From JBBROS01 sp963752225 (lineage in GTDB: Bacteria > Pseudomonadota > Alphaproteobacteria > Acetobacterales > Acetobacteraceae), in assembly GCA_963752225.1 (NCBI GenBank), contig CAVVXS010000009.1, positions 434,001 through 498,000 of the forward strand: a stretch of 64,000 nt of DNA, given 5' to 3'. Of this stretch, positions 19,097-27,315 are shown piece by piece. Every line of letters starts with the position of its first letter. Position 1 is the first letter of the stretch. The translations under genes were made by a program, and so were the position numbers. The notes below the pieces were generated by a model. The model made no database searches. It was not told the DNA's origin and saw only the letters and a program-made list of their open reading frames with translations.

Positions 19097-20428
19097 TTAC
19101 TTCTTCGGGTAACCCGCTTGGCGAATGGTCCGCTCGGTCGCGGCCTGCGCCGTCTTGAGCGCGGCATCGACCGTGCTTTGGCCGGTCAGCGTGCCGGCGA
19201 TGGTTTGGCCGACATTGGTGCCGATGCCCTGGAATTCGGGGATCGCGACGAATTGGGCACCTTGATAGGGCCGCGGCTCCCGGGTCTGGCCACTGGGGTT
19301 GGCGGTGTCGATCGCCTTCTGCACGAAGCTCGCGAACGGCGCGACCTTCTGATACTCGGGATTGGAGTAGGTGGATTGCCGCGTGCCCGGCGGCACCGAC
19401 ACCCAGCCATTCTCCTTGGCGACCAGCTCGACATACTCCTTCGACGTTGCCCAGGTGATGAAGGTACGGGCGGCCTCGAGGTTCTTGGCCGAGGCCGGGA
19501 TCGCGAGGTTCCAGCTCCACAGCCAGGTGGGACCGCCCTTGAAGCTGCCGCTCGGCATCGCCGCGAAGCCCACCTTGTCGGCGACCTGTGACTGCTTCTT
19601 ATCGAACAGCAGCCCGCCGGCAACGGTGGCGTCGATCCACATCCCGCAATGGCCGCTGGCGAATAGCGCCAGGTTTTCGTTGAACCCGTTCGACGAGGCG
19701 CCGGGGGGACCGTCAGCCTTCAGGATGTCGCTGTAATAGGTGATGGCCTTCTTCCATTCGGGCGTGTCGATGGTCGGATGCCACTTGGCGTCGAACCATT
19801 GCCCGCCCTCCGCGTCCACCAGGGTCGTAATGTAGCCCATGTTCTCGCCCCAGCCGGGCTTGCCGCGCAGGCACATGCCGTAGATCTGGTTCGGCTTGTC
19901 GGTGATCTTGTCGGCGAACTGGCGGATCTGCTCGTAGGTCGGGTTGTCCGGCATGGTGATGCCAGCCTTCTCGAACAGATCCTTTCGGTAATAGGTCATC
20001 GCGCTTTCGGCATAGAACGGCAGGCCGTACAGCTTGCCGTCATAGGTCAGCCCGTCGCGCACCGGCTTCAGCAGGTCGTCCACCGCATAGGACGCCGGCA
20101 AGTTGTCCATCGGCGCCAACCAGCCCTGCTTGGCCCAGATCGGCACCTCGTAATTGCCGATGGTCAGGATGTCGAACTGCCCGGCCTTGGTGGCGATGTC
20201 GGTCGTCACCCGCTGCCGCAGCACGTTCTCTTCCAGCACCACCCAGCGCAGGTGGATGTCGGGATGCTGCTTCTCGAAGTTCGGCGCGAGTTTCTGCATC
20301 ACCACCATGTCACCGTTGTTCACGGTCGCGATGGTCACGGTGCTGTCGGCCCGCGCCTGCGTCGCCGCGGCGGCGAGCAGCGCGCCAGTCACGGCAGCGG
20401 CGCGGAGTGCTTTGACGTGGTGGCCCAT
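19097..20428 (-). CDS. smoE: Polyol-binding periplasmic protein, SmoE-like
   Basis: The 443-residue protein has a clear Sec signal peptide (about residues 1-27, ending ATQARA) and a family 1 solute-binding fold. Stretches such as TIATVNNGDMVVMQKL, YAESAMTYYRKDLFEKAGI and GPTWLWSWNLAIPASAKN match the sorbitol/mannitol-binding group. It heads the transporter genes, 11 bases before the first permease, and lies 107 bases after the mannitol dehydrogenase gene. Ligand assignment to mannitol, sorbitol or a related polyol rests on family resemblance plus that neighbour. Confidence 0.9.
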   Translation of the reverse strand: MGHHVKALRAAAVTGALLAAAATQARADSTVTIATVNNGDMVVMQKLAPNFEKQHPDIHLRWVVLEENVLRQRVTTDIATKAGQFDILTIGNYEVPIWAKQGWLAPMDNLPASYAVDDLLKPVRDGLTYDGKLYGLPFYAESAMTYYRKDLFEKAGITMPDNPTYEQIRQFADKITDKPNQIYGMCLRGKPGWGENMGYITTLVDAEGGQWFDAKWHPTIDTPEWKKAITYYSDILKADGPPGASSNGFNENLALFASGHCGMWIDATVAGGLLFDKKQSQVADKVGFAAMPSGSFKGGPTWLWSWNLAIPASAKNLEAARTFITWATSKEYVELVAKENGWVSVPPGTRQSTYSNPEYQKVAPFASFVQKAIDTANPSGQTREPRPYQGAQFVAIPEFQGIGTNVGQTIAGTLTGQSTVDAALKTAQAATERTIRQAGYPKK

Positions 20429-20535
20429 GGACTAATCTCCCGGAATTGCGGTACGCCGCTTTACAGCGTTTATTGCCGCAAGCCTGTCAGTCCGGCCGTC
20501 ATCCGTCAATAATAGCGGACAACAAGCCCTTGTGG

Positions 20536-22017
20536 TCAGAACCCTAGCGTGCGCGCGGCTTCGGTCAGGGTGGCCTTGGCGCCTGACCGGTAAAGACTTG
20601 CCAGCCAGCGCCCGACCGGTTCAATCAAACGTGGGTCGGCGCCGGTGTCGCCAAACAACGCGCGAATGCCCAGCAGCGGCACCGGATTGTCCCCGCCCTC
20701 GATCGCCCGCTCCCGGAGTTCGGCGGCAAGCGGGTGGCGGACGTCGATCGGCTGCCTCTGTTCATCCTCGCCGCGGATCCGCCGCAGCCAGGCCGCCAGC
20801 GCGAGCGCCAGCAGGCTGACGCTTTGCCCGCTGCGCAGCCTGTCGCGGATCGGGTCCACCAGGATGTTGAGCGGCGCGTCGGTGTTGACCCGCTCGACCG
20901 TGTCCTTGATGGCGGTGTTGGCGAAGCGTTCGATCAGGATCCGCTTGTACTGCCCGAGGTCCACGCCCGCGATCGGCGGCAAGGTGGGGCCGGTTTCCCG
21001 GTCCATCAGCGCGCCCATGTAGCGGGTCATCAGCGGCTCGGCCATCGCCTCGTCGATCGTGTGATAGCCCGCCAACCGCCCGAGGCCGGACACCGCGAGG
21101 TGGCTCGCATTGAGCAGCCGCAACTTCATCATCTCGTAGGGCGCCACGTCGTCCACGAATTGGGCGCCGACCTCCTCCCAGGCCGGGCGGCCCGCGACGA
21201 AGCGATCCTCGATCACCCATTGGGTGAACGTCTCGCAAACCACCGGCCAACGGTCGCCGATGCCGTAGCGCTCGGCCAGCGCCGCCACGTCGGCGTCCGT
21301 CGTCACCGGGGTGATCCGGTCCACCATGGTGTTCGGGAAGCTGATCGTGTCCGTGATCCAGCGGGCGAGCGCCGGGTCGCGCAGCTCGGCCAAGGCCAGC
21401 ACGGCGTCGCGCAGCACGTTGCCGTTGTGCTGGATGTTGTCGCAGGACAGCGCGGTGAACGGGGCGGCGCCGGCTTCCTTGCGGCGGCGGCAAGCCTCGA
21501 CCACGATGCCGATCGCGCTGCGGGGCCGTTCGGGCGCGGCAAGGTCGGCGCGGATGAGCGGGTGTTCGGGGTCGAGCCGCTTGGTGGAGCGGTTCAGGCA
21601 GTAGCCGTGTTCCGTGACCGTCAGGCTGACGATGCGGATCTCCGGCCGGTCGATCGCATCGAGCAGCTTGCCGCTATCCTCGGCGGCGAAAATCACGCCC
21701 GCCAGCGAGCCGATCACGGTCGCGGTCTCCTCGGCACCTGCCCGCTCGACCAAGGTGTAGAGGCAATCCTGCGGCGCGAGGCTCTCGGCCATCCGCCGGT
21801 CGCCCGGCATCAGCCCAGCGCCGACGATGCCGAAGCCTAGCATGTCCGGCCGCCGCTCCATCAGTTCGTGGGTGTAGCGGGCCATGTGCGCGCGGTGGAA
21901 GCCGCCGAGGCCGAGATGCACGATGCCCGGGCGGACCGCGGCGGTGTCGAAGCCCGGGCGGTGGACGGTTGCCGGCAGCTGGCCCAGCGTTGCGCGTTGC
22001 AATTGTATCGTCGCCAT
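20536..22017 (-). CDS. mtlK: Mannitol 2-dehydrogenase (polyol dehydrogenase, long-chain family)
   Basis: The enzyme oxidises D-mannitol to D-fructose with NAD. The 493-residue protein has the long-chain mannitol dehydrogenase layout: a Rossmann half with IVHLGLGGFHRAHMARY (about residues 27-43), and a helical half with the catalytic motif KLRLLNASH (Lys, Asn, His). I place the start at the ATG at 22017 (MATIQLQRAT), preceded by GGGAGA; an earlier in-frame ATG would only add poorly conserved residues. It stands between the glycan cluster, 25 bases upstream, and the polyol transporter genes downstream, all on one strand. Confidence 0.94.
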   Translation of the reverse strand: MATIQLQRATLGQLPATVHRPGFDTAAVRPGIVHLGLGGFHRAHMARYTHELMERRPDMLGFGIVGAGLMPGDRRMAESLAPQDCLYTLVERAGAEETATVIGSLAGVIFAAEDSGKLLDAIDRPEIRIVSLTVTEHGYCLNRSTKRLDPEHPLIRADLAAPERPRSAIGIVVEACRRRKEAGAAPFTALSCDNIQHNGNVLRDAVLALAELRDPALARWITDTISFPNTMVDRITPVTTDADVAALAERYGIGDRWPVVCETFTQWVIEDRFVAGRPAWEEVGAQFVDDVAPYEMMKLRLLNASHLAVSGLGRLAGYHTIDEAMAEPLMTRYMGALMDRETGPTLPPIAGVDLGQYKRILIERFANTAIKDTVERVNTDAPLNILVDPIRDRLRSGQSVSLLALALAAWLRRIRGEDEQRQPIDVRHPLAAELRERAIEGGDNPVPLLGIRALFGDTGADPRLIEPVGRWLASLYRSGAKATLTEAARTLGF

Positions 22018-22042
22018 CGCCTGTCTCCCGTTTGCGCACACC

Positions 22043-22987
22043 TTACGCCAGCCGGAATCCGCCGCTAGCATTCAGTCGATCGACCGCGCCCCACGCGTAT
22101 TTGTAGCCTTCTCGTCCGCGCAGGAAGTGCGCCTCCGTGCGCCCCTCCCCCACCGCCTGCTCCAGCATGGCGCCGACCAGCAGAGTGCCGGGGCTGACGA
22201 AGCGCCGCGCCGCATCGTAGCCGCTCAGGTAGAAGAAGATCCGGCCCGGCGCGAGCAGGGCCAGCACCGCCGCGGCCACCGTGCCGCCGACGCGCAGCAG
22301 TTGCAGCCGCAGCAACCCGGCGGCCTCGAGCGCCGGCAGTGCGAGCCGCAAGCAGCGCAAGACCGCCGGGTCAGCCAGCACGCCGGGCTCGCCGTCCGCT
22401 TCCCAACGCGCCTGATGCAGCGCGACCAACCGGTCGAGCCCCGCCGGCCCGGCCGTCTCGACCGTCCAGCCGCCCTCCCGTTCGGCGCGGTGCCGGCTCA
22501 TGCGCAGCTTGCGCCGGATGCCGGCCGGAATGTTCGGCAGGGTCAGCACCGGGCAAGCCGCGCCCGCCGCCCACTCGGCCCGCCAGCCGTCGGGCGCCGC
22601 GGTGGCGCGCAAAGCCGCATCCCGCGGCAGGTCCATCCAATCGAACCGCCCGATCCCGTCGTCGCCGCATCGCCGCAACAGGGCCGCCAGCATCGGTTCG
22701 AGACCCACGCCCAACCCGTCCAGATAGTCCGACGTGCCGGCGCCGATCGGCAGCAGCTTCCGCCCGCCCGGTTCCACCAGCACGTAAGCAGGCAGCACAC
22801 CCGCCAGCGCCCCTCCCGTGCGCCAGGTCGCGACACGCGGCGCGCCGGTGCCGAAGGCGGCCCACCACGGCAGCAGCCAGGCCGGATGCGCGAACGGCGC
22901 GGCCGCCGGGCAGCGCGCCCACAATGCCGCCCACTCTTCCGTCAGCCGCTCGACCGAAGCCGTGTCGTCGAGGATCGCGACCGTCAC
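22043..22987 (-). CDS. GNAT-fold acyltransferase, BioF2/FemAB-like
   Basis: The GTG at 22987 overlaps the stop of the glycosyltransferase upstream, giving a 314-residue protein beginning VTVAILDDTASVERL. The N-terminal part has PFAHPAWLLPWWAAF and the C-terminal part YLSGYDAARRFVSPGTLLV followed by FLRGREGYKYAWG, the pattern of the double-GNAT Acetyltransf_6 (CelD/BioF2) family seen in exopolysaccharide clusters. Such proteins transfer an acyl or aminoacyl group to an amine; the acceptor may be the amine exposed by the PIG-L deacetylase two genes upstream. It is the last gene of the glycan cluster. Fold confident, reaction inferred. Confidence 0.8.
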   Translation of the reverse strand: MTVAILDDTASVERLTEEWAALWARCPAAAPFAHPAWLLPWWAAFGTGAPRVATWRTGGALAGVLPAYVLVEPGGRKLLPIGAGTSDYLDGLGVGLEPMLAALLRRCGDDGIGRFDWMDLPRDAALRATAAPDGWRAEWAAGAACPVLTLPNIPAGIRRKLRMSRHRAEREGGWTVETAGPAGLDRLVALHQARWEADGEPGVLADPAVLRCLRLALPALEAAGLLRLQLLRVGGTVAAAVLALLAPGRIFFYLSGYDAARRFVSPGTLLVGAMLEQAVGEGRTEAHFLRGREGYKYAWGAVDRLNASGGFRLA

Positions 22988-24048
22988 GCCGCCGCGCGCA
23001 CCGCGCCGCCGGCGAGGTCGTGATACCGGTCGAGGTAGGCCGCCGTCATGCGCGCATGCGAGAACCGGCGCCGGGCGACGGCGCGGATCTCCTCGGGGTC
23101 GAGCTGCCCGGCGCGCCCGATCGCCTCGGCCAGCCCGGCGGCGTCGTCGACCAGGAACCCGGTGCGGCCGTCTTCCACCACCTCCGGAAGCGCGCCGCTG
23201 CGGAATGCCACCACCGGGGTGCCGCAGCTCGCCGCTTCCATCGCCACCAGGCTGCTGGTTTCGGCCACCAGGCTCGGCACCACCAGGCACCGCGCGGCGG
23301 CCAGCAGGCGGCGCTTCTGGCTGAACCCGACCGGCCCCAGATAGCGGCGCCGACGGTCCAGCAACGGCTGCACCTGCTGCTCGAAGTAGTCCTGGTGCAC
23401 CTTGTAGGGGAAGATTTCGCCGCCCAGCAGCATCGACACGCCGGCCGCGTGCGCCGCCTCGAGCGCCAGGTGCAGCCCCTTCTCCGGGCAGACCCGGGCG
23501 AGCATGAGCGCGAAACCGCACCGCTTCGGGCGCAGCGCCGCAAGCCGTTCGACCGGAACGCCGTTCGGGATGTGCGGCAGCAAGGCGGGCGAGCGCGGCA
23601 TCAGCGCCTCCTGGCTGGCCGACACGCCGTGCACCCAGGTCTGCGGCCGCGCCGGCGCCAGCGCATCGCCGGGATACCAGTCGGGGGGCAAATGCAGCGT
23701 CGTCAGCACGGGAACGCCGGGTTCGGGAAGGCAAGCGTGGAAATCGAGCCCGTGCATGTGCACGAGGTCCACCGGTTCGGTCGCCATCACCTGGGCAATG
23801 CGATGCCGGGTCCAGCCTTGGCGGTAGGCGGCGTCGTCCGGCCCGATGCAGCGCCCGGCCGGAACCGGCGGGTATGCGGCGAGCTGTCCCGCGACCGCGC
23901 TGCCGGCGCAGGCCACCACCACGGACCGGTGCCCGCCGGCCACCAGCGCCCGGTCGAGCGCCGACAGGATCTGCTCCGATCCACCCACCGCGTCCGGGCC
24001 CACCGGGGCCAGCGAGTAGGCGACGCTCAGGACCGTCAGGCCTCGCAC
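22984..24048 (-). CDS. Glycosyltransferase family 4
   Basis: The best start is the GTG at 24048, overlapping the PIG-L gene by 13 bases and giving 354 residues (VRGLTVLSVAYSLAPVGPDA). The GT-B fold is clear: an N-terminal GGSEQILSALDRAL loop, PHIPNGVPVERL at the domain junction, ARVCPEKGLHLALEAAHAAG in the nucleotide-binding half, and the EX7E-type region SLVAMEAASCGTPVVAF. It would use a nucleotide sugar to extend a glycan in the cytosol. It is coupled to the deacetylase upstream and the acyltransferase downstream by overlaps. Confidence 0.9.
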   Translation of the reverse strand: MRGLTVLSVAYSLAPVGPDAVGGSEQILSALDRALVAGGHRSVVVACAGSAVAGQLAAYPPVPAGRCIGPDDAAYRQGWTRHRIAQVMATEPVDLVHMHGLDFHACLPEPGVPVLTTLHLPPDWYPGDALAPARPQTWVHGVSASQEALMPRSPALLPHIPNGVPVERLAALRPKRCGFALMLARVCPEKGLHLALEAAHAAGVSMLLGGEIFPYKVHQDYFEQQVQPLLDRRRRYLGPVGFSQKRRLLAAARCLVVPSLVAETSSLVAMEAASCGTPVVAFRSGALPEVVEDGRTGFLVDDAAGLAEAIGRAGQLDPEEIRAVARRRFSHARMTAAYLDRYHDLAGGAVRAAA

Positions 24049-24794
24049 CGCAATCCTTCGGCCAAGGCCCGCCAACGCGCGCCGGTCATCTCCCAGCCCC
24101 AGTTCTCGTAGTTCAGCGGACCCGGATGCGGCGGCGCGGTGAAGTCGTAGGCCGGCGCCGGGCGGTAGCGTTCCACCGACACGCCGAAGCCCGACAGGAT
24201 CCCGGCCTGAGTCACGAAGCAGTCCAGCATGGCCCGCTTCTGCGCCTGCTCTTCCGGGCACAAGGTGACGCGGGTTTCGGCCGGACCGGGCAGGAAACGC
24301 TGCACCGTCATCTCGCGGTCGGGGCCGGCGCGGTAGCCGGCGAACTCGAACACCGGACGGCCGCCGGCGGCGGCATGGACGGCGCAGGCTACCGCGTCGT
24401 GGTCGGGGTGGCCGCCCTCGTAGGCGTGGGTCAGCACAGCGTCGGCGCCGAACTCCGCAAAAGCGGTGCGCAGCCGGGCGGCGATCGTTGGCATGTGCAG
24501 GGCGGCATCCTGGTCCGGCACGTCGAGCCGGAGCCGCTCCGGCGTCACCCCGGCCAGCTCGAGCGCCGCCTGCAGCTCCTGCTCGCGCGCCTCGGCGTAG
24601 GCGGCCGGGGTGCCGAAGCCGCAGGCCCGCGCGTCCGCCAGCCGCCGCGGTGCCCCGTCGGTGACATGCACCAGCAGCAGCGCGGGCATGAACCGCAACC
24701 GGGCGCCGGCGGCGATGGTCTCGTCATCGGGGTGCGCCACGACGATCGCCACCCGGCAATCGACCGGACGCCGCTCGGCCAGCGCCGCCAGCAT
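24036..24794 (-). CDS. PIG-L/LmbE-family N-deacetylase
   Basis: The 252-residue protein begins MLAALAERRP and shows the zinc-binding signature AIVVAHPDDETIAAG (about residues 17-31) and a second ligand block THAYEGGHPDHDAVA, both needed for metal-dependent removal of an N-acetyl group from GlcNAc-like sugars, as in MshB, BshB and PIG-L. Its ATG overlaps the TAA of the glycosidase-like gene by one base. It also carries a C-terminal region (YENWGWEMTG) seen in cluster homologues. The substrate is probably a sugar or glycoconjugate made by the adjoining transferases. Confidence 0.9.
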   Translation of the reverse strand: MLAALAERRPVDCRVAIVVAHPDDETIAAGARLRFMPALLLVHVTDGAPRRLADARACGFGTPAAYAEAREQELQAALELAGVTPERLRLDVPDQDAALHMPTIAARLRTAFAEFGADAVLTHAYEGGHPDHDAVACAVHAAAGGRPVFEFAGYRAGPDREMTVQRFLPGPAETRVTLCPEEQAQKRAMLDCFVTQAGILSGFGVSVERYRPAPAYDFTAPPHPGPLNYENWGWEMTGARWRALAEGLRCEA

Positions 24795-25735
24795 TAAACC
24801 GGTGCCAGCGGGGCGGCGGCTCGGGCCGGCGCCAGCACCTGCGCCCGGCCCGGCGCATAGCGGCGGATCATGGCGGCGCAGAACTCGGCGAACTCCTCGG
24901 GATGGGTCGGCACCGCGGTGTAGTGCGGCCACTGCCCCTTGTGCTCCGGGGTAAAGCAGAAGGTGGCAGTGACCTGGAAGTCCTCGAGCGCCCGCATCTG
25001 CCGGTCGAACCAGGCCTCGGCGTCCGGCCGGTACCAGTCGGCCCAACTCAAGCCGGTGCGCAGGTAGGTGACGCCCATATCCTTCATGTGCCGCACCGCG
25101 TCGTCCAGCCGGTGGTCCTCGAAGTGGAACCATTGGCACAGCCCGATCTCCGGGGTGAACTCATGGAACATCCGGGCGGCGCGCTTGGGCCGGCCGTGCT
25201 CGTCCAGCAGACCCATGTGGAAATGCCGGTAGTAGCTGCTGCCCTCGGCCTCGCGGTGCCGCGTGGTCGCCGGCCAGGCCGCGGGCAGGTCGTAGAGGCT
25301 GTACCAGTGGATACGCGGCGCTTGGCCGATCAGCAGCTCGGCGGTGCGGCGCAGGCCCCATTCCTGCACCTCCTCGGCACCGAACGTAGAGATGCCGACC
25401 TCGCTGACCCAGAGCGGCAGCGCGGTGACGGCACGGATGCTGTCGAGCTTGGCCGGCCACTCGTCCAGCATCCAGTGATTCCAGTCGAGCGGGAAGCCGT
25501 GCACCGCCACCGCATCGAGCGCATCGAGCCCGCCATTGGCTTGCAGCGCGCGGATGAAGTCGGGGTCGATCGGGCTGATGCCGCCCAGCACGCGCGGCAG
25601 GCCCGGCGCCTCGGCGGCGATCGCCTCGCCGGCCAGCTTGGCCATGCGGCCGAACACGGCCCAGCCCGGATCGTTTTCGAAATCCCAATGCGACTTGTTG
25701 TTCGGCTCGTTCCAGATCATCGCCGCTTCGAGCAT
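24794..25735 (-). CDS. Glycoside-hydrolase-like TIM-barrel protein with apparently permuted strand order
   Basis: The 313-residue protein starts with MLEAAMIWNEPNNKSH, which looks like strand 4 of a clan A barrel with the acid/base Glu10 in WNEP. The strand-7 nucleophile region follows (LWVSEVG, Glu112), then a strand-8-like HWYSLYDLP (143-151). Only after that come segments that normally open such a barrel: LCQWFHFEDHRLDDAV, MGVTYLRTGLSWADW and VTATFCFTPEHKG, ending with the helix EEFAEFCAAMIRRYAP that would lead into strand 4. Both catalytic Glu are intact. Relatives are loosely annotated as beta-xylosidases. No signal peptide, so it acts in the cytosol. The stop of the methyltransferase gene lies four bases upstream of its ATG. 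Confidence 0.75.
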   Translation of the reverse strand: MLEAAMIWNEPNNKSHWDFENDPGWAVFGRMAKLAGEAIAAEAPGLPRVLGGISPIDPDFIRALQANGGLDALDAVAVHGFPLDWNHWMLDEWPAKLDSIRAVTALPLWVSEVGISTFGAEEVQEWGLRRTAELLIGQAPRIHWYSLYDLPAAWPATTRHREAEGSSYYRHFHMGLLDEHGRPKRAARMFHEFTPEIGLCQWFHFEDHRLDDAVRHMKDMGVTYLRTGLSWADWYRPDAEAWFDRQMRALEDFQVTATFCFTPEHKGQWPHYTAVPTHPEEFAEFCAAMIRRYAPGRAQVLAPARAAAPLAPV

Positions 25736-25738
25736 CGC

Positions 25739-26539
25739 TCAGCCTTTCCTGGTGCCGCGAGCAGGCCCGCCTGCCGGATACACGGCGCCGTAGCGCGCAT
25801 CCGGCCGCTCGGCGCGGCGGCAAACGAACACCTCATCCTCGGGGTTGCTTTCGATCGTGAACCCGGCCGAGCGTAGCATCGCCGCCGAGGCGGCGCGGTT
25901 CGGCGCCCACCAGTTGGTGTTGTCGTGGCTGTAGCTGCCCTCGATGAAGTGCATCTTCGGATAGCCGGGGTCGTCGAAGATCGCCGTTTCGGCGAAGGCG
26001 TAATCGTCGGCCACCGGCATGATCTCGGGCGAGCCGCGCTGCAACGACTGGAACACCAGCAGGTCGCGGGCGACATGCTCGTGGATCAGGTCGAGCGCCA
26101 GCAGCGGGTGGCGCAGGTGGTAGAACACGCCGATAAAGAATACGACGTCGAACCGCTCACCGAGACTGCCGACGTCATAGACGCTGAGCTGGCGGAACTC
26201 GATGTCGAGCCCTTCGACTTCGGCGGCAAAGCGTGCCTGGGCCAGGTAATCCTCGTCGAAATCGACGCCCAGCACCCGCTCCGCCCCGCGCCGCTTCATC
26301 TCCATGCTGTAGAAGCCGGCGTTGCAGCCGATGTCGAGCACCGTCATGCCCGACAGGTCGGCCGGAAGGGAGTCGCGGAACCGCGCCCATTTCACCTGCG
26401 GGTAGTCGCCCAGGAAATGCTCGGGTGCGGTACGGACGCCGCGAAGGTCCATGTTGTGGAACCACGGCCCGAGCGCCTCGGCGCGTTCGCGGATGGTTTC
26501 GGTGGTCCAGTCCAAGGTGCCCTCCGGCGATCGTGTCAC
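25739..26539 (-). CDS. SAM-dependent methyltransferase of the TIGR04290 type
   Basis: The GTG at 26539 overlaps the TGA of the nucleotidyltransferase gene, giving 266 residues beginning VTRSPEGTLDWTTETI. Motif I is VLDIGCNAGFYSMEM (about residues 67-81), followed by the acidic strand-2 end VLGVDFDEDYL and FFIGVFYHLRHPL. This class I methyltransferase group is recurrently found in sugar clusters with CgeB-like transferases. It probably methylates a sugar or glycan hydroxyl or carboxylate. The acceptor atom cannot be deduced. Confidence 0.85.
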   Translation of the reverse strand: MTRSPEGTLDWTTETIRERAEALGPWFHNMDLRGVRTAPEHFLGDYPQVKWARFRDSLPADLSGMTVLDIGCNAGFYSMEMKRRGAERVLGVDFDEDYLAQARFAAEVEGLDIEFRQLSVYDVGSLGERFDVVFFIGVFYHLRHPLLALDLIHEHVARDLLVFQSLQRGSPEIMPVADDYAFAETAIFDDPGYPKMHFIEGSYSHDNTNWWAPNRAASAAMLRSAGFTIESNPEDEVFVCRRAERPDARYGAVYPAGGPARGTRKG

Positions 26540-27315
26540 AGCGCGCGCATCGGTTGCGCCGAGGCGAGGCCCGGGCTCGCCGGCGCCGCCGCCTGCCCGC
26601 CCAACAGGCGCATCGCCTCGCGGTATCCGTTGATGGTGCCGACGTCGACGTAGCTGTCGCCGCCGCGCACACCCCACGCCTCGCCGCCCCGCGCCAGCCA
26701 GGCGTTCACCAGGGTGCCGATGAACTCGTCCTGCCGCTCGCGCTCGAGCCAGAGCGCATGCAAGGCGTGCAGCGTGGCGCCCGGCATCTTGAAGGCGCCC
26801 CAGATCCAATGGGTGCGGGCCGTGTCCGACTTCACCTGGATCTGCAGCACGCGTCCGGACGGGTCGAGGTCGACCGCGTCGAACAGCTCCGGCCGCTCCA
26901 CCGGGAACAGCAGGAAGCTGAAGCGGTCATCGGGCAGCCGGGCCAGGGCGTCGGACGGGAACCACACCGTGTCCGGCAGGCCGACGATGACCGGCTCGTC
27001 GCGCGGGATCACCGGCAGCGCGCGGAAGATCGCGTCGCACAAGCCGACCGCGCCGGCCTGGCACACGTAGGCGAGGTCCACGTCGCCCACCGCCGCACCG
27101 TAATATTGCAGGATGTCGCTCTTCCAGGGCGAGATCACGAAGCAGATCTTGTTTGCGCCGCCGCGCACCATGCGCTCGATCAGGTATTCGCTGACGGCCC
27201 GCGGCCGCTCGGTGCCGCCCTCATCGAGCCGCGAGCCGACCGGCAGCAACTCCTTGCTGAAGGCCAGCGGCTGGATTCGGGTGCCATTGCCCGCGGCCGG
27301 GATGATGCCCCACAT
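26536..27315 (-). CDS. Sugar nucleotidyltransferase (NTP transferase)
   Basis: The 259-residue protein begins MWGIIPAAGNGTRIQPL, the nucleotide-binding loop of the RfbA/GalU family, followed by the conserved Lys in FSKELLPVG. The later PVIVGLPDTVWF supplies the metal-binding Asp, and GDSYVDVGTINGYREAM is the usual C-terminal signature. It should activate a sugar 1-phosphate as an NDP-sugar, supplying the cluster's transferases. It is slightly shorter than typical RfbA, and the base and sugar it uses are not clear. Its ATG directly follows the stop of the CgeB-like gene at 27316. Confidence 0.87.
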   Translation of the reverse strand: MWGIIPAAGNGTRIQPLAFSKELLPVGSRLDEGGTERPRAVSEYLIERMVRGGANKICFVISPWKSDILQYYGAAVGDVDLAYVCQAGAVGLCDAIFRALPVIPRDEPVIVGLPDTVWFPSDALARLPDDRFSFLLFPVERPELFDAVDLDPSGRVLQIQVKSDTARTHWIWGAFKMPGATLHALHALWLERERQDEFIGTLVNAWLARGGEAWGVRGGDSYVDVGTINGYREAMRLLGGQAAAPASPGLASAQPMRAL

